In this document: positions 21,656 to 31,979 of the stretch, one piece after another
Layout of the letters: every line of letters starts with the position of its first letter
Position numbering within the stretch: position 1 is the first letter of the stretch
Notes under the pieces: model-generated
Databases searched by the model: none
Seen by the model: the letters and a program-made list of their open reading frames with translations, nothing else
Told to the model about the DNA's origin: nothing
Translations under genes and position numbers: made by a program
Source: Doryteuthis pealeii
Lineage: Eukaryota; Mollusca; Cephalopoda; Myopsida; Loliginidae
Assembly: GCA_023376005.1 (NCBI GenBank)
Contig: CM042160.1
Span: forward strand, 87,865,805 to 87,929,804
Direction of reading: 5' to 3'
Length of the DNA: 64,000 nt

Positions 21656-22202
21656 CAGGGTAGAACATAATGATGGGATACATTTTAAATGCTATTTTCT
21701 CAGATTACAAAAGACACAGAATACTAATTATATTTATTACATAACTAGTACACAGGAGTTTTACATGTGATCTAAGATTTTAATATTATCTCCTTGAAAT
21801 GGTCACCATCATGACAAAAACATTCGAGAGCTCGATTTTTCATATCACGTGAAGTGTAGTTTAGCATAGCAACTGGCATCGCCTGTTTCTCAGAAATTTG
21901 TAACAGCACAAAGGATCACCTTTCGGGATGTCGGAATTTTCTTTGGGCTGCAATGATGGATCTTTGGCTGGCGAAGTATTCTTCGACTACATATGCAATT
22001 TCTTTTGGACTCCACGGCATTATGAGGATCACCAAAATCAATACCTGAAAGTAATAAAAACTTAATGTAATATTCAAATCTTACATAACATGTAAAACTC
22101 CTGTGTATCAGTTATGTAATAAATATATTTAATACTCTGTGTCATTTTTATATTCTGAGAAAATAGCATTTAAAATGTGTCCCTTCATTATTGTCCACCC
22201 TG
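21656..22202 (-). mobile_element. Internally deleted DUF4817-type transposon
   Basis: Long imperfect TIRs: the left starts CAGGGTAGAACATAATGATG and the right, reversed, starts CAGGGTGGACAATAATGAAG; they match for over 100 bp. Between them the minus strand starts at 22020 with a transposase N-terminal domain (YFASQRSIIAAQRKFRHP, a helix-turn-helix type) and passes, after an in-frame TGA, straight to a C-terminal-like segment (NRALECFCHDGDHF). The catalytic DDE core is missing. This is an intermediate between autonomous transposon and MITE. Confidence 0.7.
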
Positions 22203-22360
22203 TGTGTGTGTGTGTGTATATGTATGTATATAAACAATGTTGTTCTGGTTCCAACGGAAGAAAATGTAATATTTTATAAAAAAAGAAGGTCCGCAAAATG
22301 TATCGTTCTCAGAAAAAATGTTTTATTCTTTTTATTTCACATACGCAACACATATGTATG

Positions 22361-22398
<38 letters not shown>

Positions 22399-22439
22399 CT
22401 TTCTCTTTTTTTTTATTCTTGTATATCAAAACTGGAGAA

Positions 22440-22700
22440 AAAAATTTTTTTCTTTTGAGAATTTTAAGTAAACCCTGATTTTTATTTTTATTAATTTTTA
22501 TTTTTTTAAATAAATATTTTTAATCTTAAAAAAAACAAACTTTGTTCTTTATTTTAATCAATTTTAAAATTCAGAAAATGATAATTTTCATGCATAAGAA
22601 TAAATCTTATGAATTTATAATAATTTTAGTCTTAGATACTGTATTAATTTGCCTTTTTTTTAATTAATTTTGTATTGAATTTTGTTCTCTCTATTTTCTA
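22440..22700. other. Very AT-rich spacer upstream of candidate exon
   Basis: Follows TG and TA microsatellites (22200-22395). Pyrimidine-rich just before 22706, as expected ahead of a 3' splice site. Confidence 0.4.
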
Positions 22701-22706
22701 TTTAAG

Positions 22707-22805
22707 TTGCACACAAAAGGCAATCCTGTTAGCAACACATTATGGCATTGTATGGACGATCTGACCATGAACATGGATATTCGTCCTATCAGTCTGGTCA
22801 CAACT
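22707..22805 (+). CDS. Candidate first coding exon of unknown gene
   Basis: A 99-nt island of balanced codons lies between a pyrimidine-rich tract ending TTTAAG and a perfect GTAAGT donor (22806-22811). Two readings are possible. In one, an ATG at 22742 (stop codon TAG 12 nt upstream in frame, G at +4) gives 21 codons beginning MALYGRSDHEHGYSSY, a polar Tyr/Ser/His-rich start, then splices with one base over. In the other, the exon is internal, open throughout, and reads LHTKGNPVSNTLWHCMDD onward. It is unusual in being free of any repeat seen elsewhere in the window. I do not recognise the protein, and no partner exon can be pointed to with confidence. Confidence 0.35.
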
Positions 22806-22834
22806 GTAAGTAATAACTTGTGATCACTTTCCTA

Positions 22835-23100
22835 TTCACTTAACTTCTTTTTTTCTTTTTTTTTTTTTCTTTTCTTTTTTTTCTTTTTTTCTTTCAATTA
22901 TACATAAAAAAAACATTTTTTTTTGTCTGCATTGTTCTTTTGTCATAATTATCATCACCAGATTGTTGTGTATACAAGTAGTTGGAGATCTTTCGAGAAA
23001 ATTGCTTTTTGAATCAATTTCACTTAAATGCAGCACAGTGGTGGTTGTTTTATTTGTTTTTTGTTAATCTATTTTTGCAGTGGTTTAGTTGCATCCATCA
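22835..23100. other. Intron-like spacer
   Basis: Poly-T/CT-rich tract at 22848-22890; otherwise AT-rich with no signal. The minus-strand frame here is lysine-rich simple sequence. Confidence 0.4.
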
Positions 23101-23104
23101 CTTC

Positions 23105-23540
23105 CTATGAGGGGGGGGGGGTCCCATAGCATAGTGGACTGTAACATCCCAGTTAGTGAGTTTGAATTCCAGTCACACTATTATGTTCACTTTTGGACTA
23201 ATACCCTTGGAAAGGTATATCTCATTCCCACTACTATTCTTCTACAAGGATTGTAGTAAGTGAATTTGAATTCCAGTCACACGTTCACTTTTTGACTAAT
23301 ACCCTTGGGAAAGGTATGAACGATCTCATTCCCACTACTATTCTTCTACAAGGATTGTAGTAAGTGAATTTGAATTCCAGTCACACATTACGTTCACTTT
23401 TGACTAATACCCTTGAAAAAGGTATAAACCCTCATCATCCCCTAAGCAATGGGTCAATAATACTACTATTGTTCTATAGGGGGAGCTTTGGAATTAAATA
23501 CCCATGAAAGTTGATATGCCATTAAACAAAGTGAACCAAG
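23105..23540 (+). repeat. S2-type SINE with internal tandem triplication
   Basis: A tRNA-like head (CATAGCATAGTGGACTGTAA...GTTTGAATTCCAG) is followed by three repeats of a segment (AATTCCAGTCACAC ... ACTAATACCCTTGG ... CACTACTATTCTTCTACAAG) at about 23165, 23265 and 23370. The end carries the R1-type tail (GATATGCCATTAAACA). Tandem growth inside a SINE is evident. Confidence 0.6.
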
Positions 23541-23545
23541 TATCC

Positions 23546-24074
23546 AATAAGCACCCCAGTTGGGATCTGTTTTGAAAGGAACATCTTTTGCTTTTCACCG
23601 TAAACTCCAGGTTGTTTGTTTACAAACAACAGATAATTTTAAAAAATTTTTTTTGCATTAGAATTTTGCTGTAAGATTTTTTTTAAAGTTTGTTCATGTA
23701 TATTTACAACCCAAAGGCATGTTTTTATTCTAAAATAGTTTTTGATTTTAATAAAAAAAGAATTATTTCAAGTTGTTGTTGTTAATTCAATAGGAATTTT
23801 TTTTTTTTAATTATAAAACTTTAAACAAAAGACACATTTTTATATTAAAGACACATTTTTATATTAAAATAGTTTTTATTTAATCGGAAGAGAAATGCAG
23901 ATATGTCTATTTAAATAAAAATAGTTATTTACAAAACATTTTTATGTTTATTTAACTAAAAGGAAATGGTATCACACAATTTATGAAGTTTATTTTCCAT
24001 GCACCACAACTGGAAGTGTACAGTGAAAAGCAAAAGGTGTTCTTTTCAAAACAGCTCCCAGCTGGGTGCTATTG
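23546..24074. mobile_element. TIR element, AGCACCC ends, about 65-bp TIRs
   Basis: Left: AGCACCCCAGTTGGGATCTG ... TTTTGCTTTTCACCGTAAAC. The right reads the same on the minus strand with few changes. The AT-rich interior includes repeated ACACATTTTTATATTAAA. No clear target duplication and no frame. Confidence 0.65.
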
Positions 24075-24189
24075 CCTTATTGCAACAAAGCAAACTTTCT
24101 AATAAGTTTGTCCCTACAGACTGCAACTATCTTGTTTGCACTAAAAGGGGTATGGGTAGGGTCACTCTGTGATATCTAAGGTAACAAAA

Positions 24190-24350
24190 GGGAGCCACCT
24201 GTGACTCATCATGAGAAATGGGCACGATGACCCAAGTTCAAACCCAGATGAAGATGTTTGCATTTCATAGTACCAATACTCTAGGGAAAAGTATAAATCC
24301 AACTATTCTCACTTCGGCTATGGGTAAATAGTAGGGCAGACTAGTGGAGG
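24190..24350 (+). repeat. S2 SINE
   Basis: GAGAAATGGGCACGATGACC, GTTCAAACCCAGATGAAGA, GGAAAAGTATAAATCCAACT and GGGTAAATAGTAGGGCAGAC follow the S2 order. Confidence 0.65.
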
Positions 24351-24375
24351 TGTTGAATAGATACATACAAAGAGG

Positions 24376-24730
24376 AGTTATTTCCTATAACTCCAACATA
24401 AAAAAGGGGAACCAATCTAATTGACTGAAATTATTATTTATTGATTTACTAGGAAAAAAGAAGACTGGTTAGGTAGCGTTCGGCTAGAAACCACAAGGTT
24501 CTAGTTCGATATCCCGCCAACTCAGCTAGCACAGGGAAAAGTAAGGACTGATGGTATGTGGCGCTCCACCTCAGATGCTAAAACAATCTCCTTGGTCTAG
24601 CGCTAGTGAAAAGGGATAGAGACTGGCTGATAGACTTTAGGCCGCCCCGTCTTACTTAATGGAAAATAAATAAATTAATTTATCAGTCAGATGGTTCCCC
24701 TTTTTTATGTTGGAGTTTTATGAAATAACC
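24376..24730. mobile_element. GGTTATTTCC TIR element carrying a SINE
   Basis: Ends are AGTTATTTCCTATAACTC and the reverse-complement-like GAGTTTTATGAAATAACC; flanks CAAAGAGG / CAAAGGGG form a 7-of-8 target duplication. The interior is split by an S1 SINE (24470-24655). The host part has the family hallmark CTAGGAAAAAAGAAGAC. Confidence 0.75.
24470..24655 (+). repeat. S1 SINE nested in a TIR element
   Basis: TTAGGTAGCGTTCGGCTAGA, GGTTCTAGTTCGATATCCCG, then ACTCAGCTAGCACAGGGAA and GCTAGTGAAAAGGGATAGAG. A-box degenerate, B-box good. Confidence 0.7.
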
Positions 24731-24739
24731 CAAAGGGGA

Positions 24740-25390
24740 ATGCTGATGGTTGGAAAATTTTTTACAATCCTTCTATACATGGAAGGGCCCACTGATAAAT
24801 CAAAACTTTGAATCCTTCCTTCTCTAGGATGGTAGATGAATAATGTTACACCCTGGATCCGTTATTAGTAAAATGAGAAACGGAAAATAAACACAGGACA
24901 TTTCCGAATCATGTAGTGGGCTTGCTCTGTTTCGAAGTGCACTGCAGGGATCTTTTTTCTTTTTCTTTTTTAAGCAGATTTTTTATTTTTTTTAGTTTTC
25001 ATTTCCTTTTCTGCTTCTCCATTCCTCTGTGGGTATCTAGGGGATTTGTTGTATGGGTGAATCCAAAATCAGCAAAGTTACAAAATTCTATGTTGGCAAA
25101 TTGGAGTCTGACATGTCAGGAATCCAATGGACACAAAAGATGCTTTTCAATTTGATAATGAGGTTGCTATGGCAATGTGTACCCTGCCTATCGAGGATAA
25201 TAGTCCACCATTCTGCAGTGAAATTCAGACAAATCCACAAGGGATCTCACTCTAAAGCTGCTTACAATTACAGCCCTAAAATAGCCACACAATCATAACA
25301 CCTTCCAACAGTTGTTTGTCGTCTATGTGATAAATCTATCCTAAAGATTCTTCTCCATCTTGTAGATTGGTCTTCGCCCCCACAACAGCT
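24740..25390 (-). other. Possible decayed retrotransposon body
   Basis: Lies downstream (minus strand) of the zinc-knuckle remnant. Base composition is less AT-rich than the flanks, but the minus-strand frames are broken by several stops. No protease or RT motif can be identified. The plus-strand frames here (24916-25298) show no domain. Confidence 0.3.
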
Positions 25391-25394
25391 GTGG

Positions 25395-25530
25395 TGGGAG
25401 TGTTTCTACAAACAGCTTCGTAATGTCCTTTTTTTTTTTTTTGTTGCATATTGAACAAGTTATCATTCGTGCATAGCATTTTTCTCGGGGATTGGTTTCT
25501 TTGCCACATTATGCACAAGAATTTCTATTG
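25395..25530 (-). pseudogene. Gypsy-type gag zinc-knuckle remnant
   Basis: On the minus strand, one frame reads CGKETNPREKCYARMITCSI then CN, and after a run of 14 A the next frame reads GHYEAVCRN. Allowing for the frame shift at the A-run, the second box has C-x2-C, then a Gly-His and C at the usual spacing of a gag CCHC knuckle, preceded by a C-G-rich half-box typical of Ty3/Gypsy gag-pol polyproteins. The homopolymer has expanded and shifted the frame, so the copy is dead. Neighbouring LTRs are not visible. Confidence 0.5.
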
Positions 25531-25602
25531 TATGTTTTTGGGTGTGTTTCTCATTTATTTCACACCTATGCTTCACACAAAATCTCCCCAAATATATATT
25601 AT

Positions 25603-25640
<38 letters not shown>

Positions 25641-25649
25641 TAATATATA

Positions 25650-26066
25650 TTTAATAATGCACCCATTTTTTGTCTGCAAGTTTTTCCTTTGTTTTTTTCG
25701 TATTGCCGGAATATTTTTTAATATCTGGTGAAAATTGGCTGATGTATTGCCATATGTCATAGACCGAGTACTTTCTGCCCTATTTGGGCCATCTTCATTA
25801 TTTTGAAATACAAAATGATAATCCATTTTCTATTTATATAGGTTGTGTTATTGTTGTTTCATTATATTAGTGTTAATATTATTTTTGTTTTTATCATTGT
25901 TTACGGTTTAAATTATGAATATGGCTCAATGATAGGCGGAAAGTACTTGGTCTATGACATATGGCAAATACATCAGCCAATTTTCACCAGATATTACAAA
26001 AATAATCGGCATACGAAAAAACAAGGATAAAACTTGCAGACAAAAAAGGCTGCATTATTTAACAAT
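25650..26066. repeat. Foldback: about 130-bp inverted arms around a 155-bp spacer
   Basis: 25650-25780 (TGCACCCATTTTTTGTCTGC ... GCTGATGTATTGCCATATGT) and 25936-26066 are inverted copies with scattered changes. A TA microsatellite borders the left side and a CA/TA microsatellite lies to the right (26105-26165). Confidence 0.75.
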
Positions 26067-26131
26067 ATATGCCTACAAGAAAAATGCTGCCTAAATACAA
26101 CACACACCACACACACACACATATATATATA

Positions 26132-26172
<41 letters not shown>

Positions 26173-26339
26173 ACTAGACTTACCAGATATACCAAAAAGA
26201 AGCATATAACAACATATATCAGAGTAGATGTCCATACCGTCAATGTAGCCTAAAAAAAGTATAGTTTTTGTAAAACTCCCATTTTTCATTGAGTATGAGA
26301 GCCTGCACCCTGCATTTGTTTCAATACTGTGTAAAGGCA

Positions 26340-26789
26340 ATGGTCATGGGTAATGTGGTCGGCGAGGTCCATCTATATGCCAAATTACTCCCATGTCAAC
26401 CAGAATTGTTGACATTCTTTGCTGGAAATTTTTTACTGGCTGAACTGATACCGTAGGGGAGTCAGTTGAAGTAATATTTTGGAATATCCTTCCAAAAGGG
26501 TTGATGAAGGTAATGGACATAGAACGTAAGCAGCAAAGAATCGCCTGTGCTGTGCATGAGAGACCTGGATGGGACGAGACACAATTTGCATGGGAACTGG
26601 GCAAGCTGAGGCTGGCAGAATGAACCAAGCAATGGACCTCGAGAGTGGTAAAAACTCAGACGACTACTGTGATTGTTGTGAGAGAAGGAAGGTCAGAGGA
26701 AAGTGATTACTGTGGTGGCAGCAGACTGTTGGGAAAGGGCTTACTTTGTTGATTGAAAAAGACTCAAGTCAAACTGATCTCTTCTCCCA
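26340..26789. other. Unassigned, moderately GC stretch before gap
   Basis: No clear repeat. A minus-strand open frame of 94 codons (26344-26628) has no recognised domain. The region ends at the assembly gap. Confidence 0.3.
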
Positions 26790-26889
26790 NNNNNNNNNNN
26801 NNNNNNNNNNNNNNNNNNNNNNNNNNNNNNNNNNNNNNNNNNNNNNNNNNNNNNNNNNNNNNNNNNNNNNNNNNNNNNNNNNNNNNNNN
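26790..26889. other. Assembly gap (100 N)
   Basis: Exactly 100 consecutive N, a conventional placeholder of unknown true size. Confidence 0.99.
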
Positions 26890-27002
26890 GTTTAAACATC
26901 TTTTCTTATAAATGTTAATGTAAACTTTTCACACACTTCATGTTTGGAACAGAAAAAATTATATTACGTTTTCATAAGTGTCAACAAGAATTCATTGTTA
27001 GG

Positions 27003-27040
27003 CTTAGGGTTAGGGTTAGGGTTGGGGTTGGGGTTACAAT
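27003..27040 (+). repeat. Short TTAGGG-like tract
   Basis: About six units of GGTTAG/GGTTGG. It is too short to be a chromosome end; similar tracts inside TIR elements at 2935, 34826 and 45402 show that this motif is mobile here. Confidence 0.7.
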
Positions 27041-28540
27041 TTTATGTTTTAACAATTGCTAGTGGAAAATGCCATTTTTCCACTTAGGAAAGAAATTCAT
27101 GATAATCAAATTTACCTTTATCATTTCCTTTAATCTTTTTAAAATTTTGTAAAAATTCACATATTTGATCACAAAGTCAATACTGGTATCTACATTTTTC
27201 ATTTAGAATAATTTTTTGTATCTTTCACCTTCACAAAATATAAATATAAATGAATACTAGAGAAAACGTGACCCATTGGATCACCCATTCAGCTCTGGGT
27301 AGATAACTGAGATTAGGGAAAAGGGAGTTAGCAAAGCGAATAAAATGTTTTCAAAAAAATAAATACTGCCGGGCGAAATCTTAAAATCATTTTGTAATCT
27401 TTCTAAGAAAGGGAATGTTTGACCTCATTTAAGCTACGAGTTGCTGGTTGTGAAACATAGAAATACATTTCAAATTCTCCTCTCTCTCTCTCTCTCTCTC
27501 TCTCGAAACTAACATTATATAACAAGGAGGTAGTCAAGAGATACATAGAGGGGAAGAAAGTGATAGGCAGAGAGTAAAGTAAGAGATTGGTCAGTTTTTT
27601 ACTTAATTGCAAATTACGCCTAATTAGAACCAATTAAAACAGATTTTTTTTCCAAACATAATTCAATCCTAAAAGTAAGGAATAATTTAGTATAATTTTT
27701 GTGTCATTAAACTAAACAGTAAAAAAGCCTTTAGGTTGATTAACTCAGCTTTAGTATAATAATAGATAAATAAAACTTTTGTTTTAAATCTGTGTTTTAT
27801 CTTTAACCTTCCTTGCTTTCATAATAAAAAATATTTACAGCAACAGTAAAATAAGCATAAAAGTAGGTTGTCTATTTTACAAGAAACGGCTAAATAAGAC
27901 TAAAAGCAGGTTTGTCTGTTTAACCGGAACCAGCAAAGTAGCTTCTTTCAATCTAATTTATCCTGTTAATTGAAGCTGTAGTGATATGATAAGAAGCAAA
28001 CTGGAAGTTAATGCATTGAAAGCAGAAATAAAATAATGAAAGTAAGAAATCTGCACATAGGATCAGTGCAGGTATAAAGCAAAAATAGAAATAATAAAAA
28101 TGATAATTTTTGACCAATCAGAGGCCTTTGCGCCTCAAAAGAAGTTTTTAAAAAAGATCGAATCTGGAGCCTAGGTAAAACATATAAAAGAAAAGTCTTC
28201 GAATAGAAATTCAGAGAGAGACTGACACACGCTGGACGGATTCATGCCACTGAATTTAAAACTATTAGCCTGCTACTGAAGGTATAACTTATTTTACCCT
28301 CTCTAAAATTCCGCTGCTGGTATAGATGTAATACTCTTACCCTACATTACTTAACTGCTGGTATAGATGTAATACTCTTACCCTACATTATTTAACTTTT
28401 AAAAAAACATATTCTTTGAACACTACATATTGGCTTCTCTTATTACTGTAACTTTAATGTTTCAAATACAAGGCTTATTGATTCCTTCTGTGAATGATTT
28501 ATTTCTCTGAATGTTTGAGTATCCCGAGTAGAGGCAGTTA
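27041..28540. other. AT-rich stretch with weak promoter-like motif
   Basis: A CT microsatellite lies at 27477-27504. ACATATAAAAGAAAAGTC (28179-28196) looks like a TATA box, followed by GAGAGAGACTGACACACGC, so an old LTR is possible. A 42-bp direct duplication (CTGCTGGTATAGATGTAATA...) lies at 28315-28400. No gene identified. Confidence 0.35.
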
Positions 28541-28815
28541 GATAGAAAAATAATTAACACAACTCCTACCCCAGCTATGGTTAGCGGAATGAGAACAGGA
28601 TACCCCCGTGGACTAAATAAAGGGTTAGATTCTAAGTTCCGTGATGGCTCTCGATTACGACAAGAAAGTTCCTGAGTTCGAAAAGAAGGTTCCCGAGTCC
28701 GAGAAGGTTCCCGAGTCTGACAAGAAATACCTGAAGAAGGCCGGAGGGCATAGCGGCCGAAACGTTGTACAAATAACAATGAAGATGGGGACAATAGTCC
28801 AAATAACGCAGATAA
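28540..28815 (-). repeat. R2 repeat, copy b, with GTTCCCGAG minirepeat
   Basis: Inverted relative to 14880-15240: GAAGAAGGCCGGAGGGCATA then GCGGCCGAAACGTTGTAC. 28660-28730 repeats GTTCCCGAGTCCGAGAAG-like units, copy-number variable among R2 members. Confidence 0.65.
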
Positions 28816-28907
28816 TGTGAATGATTTGTTTTTCCTTTTATTATTTCTATAACCTTATAGTGTGTTTGTTGTAATTACTAGTATATATATATATATATAT
28901 ATATATT

Positions 28908-29435
28908 ATTATTTATATTTTTGCTTGAAGGCAATTATAAATGCATGTATCGCATAAAATTCGATAATTATAGAAAATAATCTTGACAATTAAATCCCGC
29001 AAAGGATGGCTCGCTATGCAGAACACCGTACAGACTGTTTCGACTTTATTAAGTCTCTTCAGTGATGTATACTAACGACTCCACTCCGACAGGAATCGAA
29101 ACCGGGACTTCACAGGCATAGTCAGAGACCATATCCTTTCGGCCGCCGGTACATAGCGAACAATCCCTGCGAAATTAACCTTGTCAATGATACTATTACA
29201 CGCCCCTGCCATAGTAGGTAAGTTGACGTTTATTTAGTAAACAAACCCGGCCGTAAGCTCTTCGGCGAAGTGAATAAGATTTTTGGATGTATGTTTTTAT
29301 AGAAGCATTGTTGAATAAATTATTATTTATATTTTTGCTTGAAGGCAATTATAAATGCATGTATCGCATAAAATTCGATAATTATAGAAAATAATCTTGA
29401 CAATTAAATCCCGCAAAGGATGGCTCGCTATGCGG
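28908..29435 (+). repeat. Direct repeat pair around a tRNA-like segment
   Basis: 28908-29020 and 29323-29435 are nearly identical direct copies (ATTTTTGCTTGAAGGCAATT...). Between them the minus strand at 29085-29160 reads CCGAAAGGATATGGTCTCTG ... CCCGGTTTCGATTCCTGTCG, a tRNA-like head with a B-box-like motif. The retroelement flank motif (TTTCGACTTTATTAAGTC) is also present. It looks like a short retroelement with terminal repeats. Confidence 0.5.
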
Positions 29436-29575
29436 GATTTAATTGTCAAGATTATTTTCTATAATTATCGAATTTTATGCGATACATGCATTTATAATTG
29501 CCTTCAAGCAAAAATATAAATAATAATTTATTCAACAATGCTTCTATAAAAACAAACATCCAAAAATCTTATATA
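29277..29575. repeat. Near-perfect hairpin, about 140-bp arms
   Basis: The left arm (AAGATTTTTGGATGT ... AATTAAATCCCGC) and right arm (GCGGGATTTAATTGTCAAG ... CCAAAAATCTT) are almost exact reverse complements around a loop of about 19 bases (AAAGGATGGCTCGCTATGC). Such a structure would fold strongly in RNA. Confidence 0.85.
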
Positions 29576-29589
29576 TATATATATATATA

Positions 29590-30060
29590 TGAGGTGAGGT
29601 AAAAGGAAAAGTGAACAAAAAATAATGACTCAAACAAGTCTAAATAGAGGAATATTTCGTCCTTCTGACGTGAAGAACATCCTCAGTCTGACTTTATTTA
29701 AAGCAAAATATGTACATTTGTGTTCATAGAAGAGAGAGTGAGTTAGTGGTGGAATTGAGGGGTAGGGAGGTTAGGGAGGATTTGATTGAAATAAGAATAA
29801 CATCATATAAAGTGGAGGGGGGGAGTTCAGAGGATGCACCTAGCAACCACCTCATCTCATCTTCCCACACAAACCGCCATCCTCTGAACATAAAAGTTCA
29901 AAGTCATAATTGAACATACAACTCCGACACATTTCTGAGACAAAACATTTTATATAACAGCACATGAATAAACAAGATACATAAACAATGGAAGATAGAA
30001 TAGTGTACATAAACATACATACATAAAAGTCACTGACAAGATAATATAAAAGTACACATA
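29590..30060. other. Retroelement flank and AT/AC-rich spacer
   Basis: GGAATATTTCGTCCTTCTGA and CATCCTCAGTCTGACTTTAT belong to the 'CGAAATATTCC' flank class. A 67-codon open frame (29710-29913) has no domain. No gene found. Confidence 0.4.
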
Positions 30061-30330
30061 ATATAAAGGTACAGACATGAGACTAAAAATAGTCCATGCT
30101 GTATAAATCACTTACAGTGACCAGTAGCCGGTGTTGAGGGCAAAAGCTCCAACGAGAAGGGAAGACCGTGTCTAACCCATGTTGTCTCGTAGCGAGGAAA
30201 GAGGTAGAAAAGAGGAAGAGAAATTCAAAACAGCCGCTTATATACACGAGGCCCCTAGTGGGAACAAGCGACAACAAGCCATGCAGATAACTCCTCAGGC
30301 CAAGGGAAGATAATCCCCTACAATATCTAT
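30060..30330 (-). promoter_or_regulatory. LTR-like promoter on minus strand
   Basis: Minus strand: possible LTR start TGTAGGGGATTATCTTCC (30330), then CCTCGTGTATATAAGCGGCT, a strong TATA box (about 30235-30250), then pyrimidine-rich leader. GC content is above the surroundings. The far boundary is undetermined and no internal retrotransposon sequence is attached. Confidence 0.45.
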
Positions 30331-30344
30331 TTATGTTATAACAG

Positions 30345-31260
30345 TTAGAATATTGATAAAGTCGTCTTGTTCCTGTCTTCTGTTTCCTCTTCTTCTTTTT
30401 AACTAAGAGCTTCTTTTGGGCTAATTTTAGTCATTGCAATTAATTAAATTCACAATCCATTTTTTTTCTTGATCAAGCTTTATTGATAGTTAACTTAGAG
30501 TGACCGTTCATGGTCACTTGCTTCTTGCTAACTTTATTACACCTTCTAGTCATTCTTCATTGGGTATATATAAGAGAGAGTGACTTCAGAGAGTTCTCAG
30601 TGATAGAGAGAGAGATATGAGACAGAGACAGAAACGGAGACTTACTTGGTGAGGAGATCTTACTTGCTTCTTGCTAACTTCATTACTGCTTCTAGTCGTC
30701 TTGTTCCTGTCTTCTGTTTCCTCTTCTAACTGCTTCTTCTTTTTAACTAATAACTAAGGAAATTGTGACTTGAGTAGTGACATAGTTTTGGTTACTGACA
30801 GAAAAACACACAATCTCCATTATAATAAAATTTTATTTTAATCCCCACAAATAAAGGACTATTTTTCAATTTATATTGTTTACCTTTGTGTGGGTAGGTT
30901 ATGATATGTAATGAGATATCTCTAAAAGCGTATGGTTTGCAAAAGAAGAAATCAGCGAAAAAGTTTGGATTAAATCGTTTATTTTAGAATAAACAAAAAC
31001 TGGAATCGTTAGTATTATCATTGGCAGTAATAGTAGTAATTCCTTTTCACTGCTTGGTGAAATGAGGGTAGGCGTGGGGTTAAAAGTCAGTTCTGGCTCT
31101 GCAGAATGCAAGGTGCGGTGTGGGTGTGTAGCAGCTCTTTGATCCTGCCTGTCGGGTGATGTCCTTGCGTGGAGGCCCTCGGTCAACTGCCTTAGCATTT
31201 ATTTATTAAGAGTTTCTTTTGGGCTAATTTTAGTCATTGCAATTAATTAAATTCACAATC
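30345..31260 (+). repeat. LTR-like fragments with internal duplication
   Basis: TCATTGGGTATATATAAGAG (30556-30575) is a TATA element followed by GA-rich leader. The block GTCTTGTTCCTGTCTTCTGT occurs twice (30365 and 30700), and AGTCATTGCAATTAATTAAA twice (30430 and 31228). A truncated family-1 Helitron start (minus strand) sits at 30750-30828. An order of rearrangement is visible, but the original element is not complete. Confidence 0.5.
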
Positions 31261-31289
31261 CATTTTTTTTCTTGATCAAGCTCTATTGA

Positions 31290-31472
31290 TAGTTAACTTA
31301 GAGTAACCTCCCTTTATTGATAGTTAACTTAGAGTGACCGTTCGTGGTGTTATGCAAATATTAGTAGCAGGTCGTCGGTAAGTCTCTACTTAAATGACTG
31401 ATGGGCGCCACCATTTGCATTCTGGACTTTGTATGTCGTATGAGACGGTCGATTCGTGTTACTCTTCTTACA
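31290..31472 (+). mobile_element. Short LTR copy (same family as 35385-35571)
   Basis: Shares TTGATAGTTAACTTAGAGTG, ATGCAAATATTAG, CATTTGCATTCTGGACTTTG and the terminal GTTACTCTTCTTACA with the solo LTR downstream. The left end is blurred by a small internal duplication. Confidence 0.55.
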
Positions 31473-31599
31473 ACCCTATAATTCACTTTTCAGCTGTTCC
31501 GACCCGACCAGTCCTGTATCTTATTCCTGTCTCTAGTTCTTATCGTGTGAGCTGTAGCAATCATTGATACCTGAATCACTTGCCAGGACATCCTGTTTA

Positions 31600-31724
31600 C
31601 TCTTTCTAATCTTTGCAGGTGTGTGACCTTTTCTTTGCCTTCTCACATCACACAAGATTGCACATCAAGACACTAGCAGAGGATCAGACTGTAGTATCTG
31701 CAACCCAGATCAAAGTATTGAAAG
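31600..31724 (+). other. Weak exon-like stretch, not supported
   Basis: A pyrimidine-CAG is followed by an open frame (VCDLFFAFSHHTRLHIKTLA...) that runs without a donor into the S2 SINE. Could be an exon eroded by the SINE insertion or chance. No family recognised. Confidence 0.2.
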
Positions 31725-31960
31725 TGTTGGTGAAATGGTTAGAGTCATAGGAAATGGACTCGTCAACCAGAGTCCAAATCCTGGACGAAGCTACAGTTCA
31801 CATAGCGCTAATATCCTTGGGAAAGGTAAGAATTCAACTACTCTCTCTCCAGCTATGGGTAAATAGTAGGGCAGACTGGACTCTAACTTTGGTTAGGCAA
31901 CCAGTCTAGGAGAAGGAAAACTACTAATTGAACTAAACCGGCCTTTAAGTTTCAACTATT
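31725..31960 (+). repeat. S2 SINE, best plus-strand copy
   Basis: GTGAAATGGTTAGAGTCATA (A box), CAGAGTCCAAATCCTGG (B-box region), CCTTGGGAAAGGTAAGAA, CTCCAGCTATGGGTAAATAG, GGGCAGACTGGACTC and GCAACCAGTCTAGGAGAAGG appear in order. Confidence 0.75.
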
Positions 31961-31979
31961 CCTTTTAATAATAACCATT

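Noticed and set aside
27003..27040. Telomere or chromosome end
   Set aside because: Only about six degenerate units with normal sequence on both sides.
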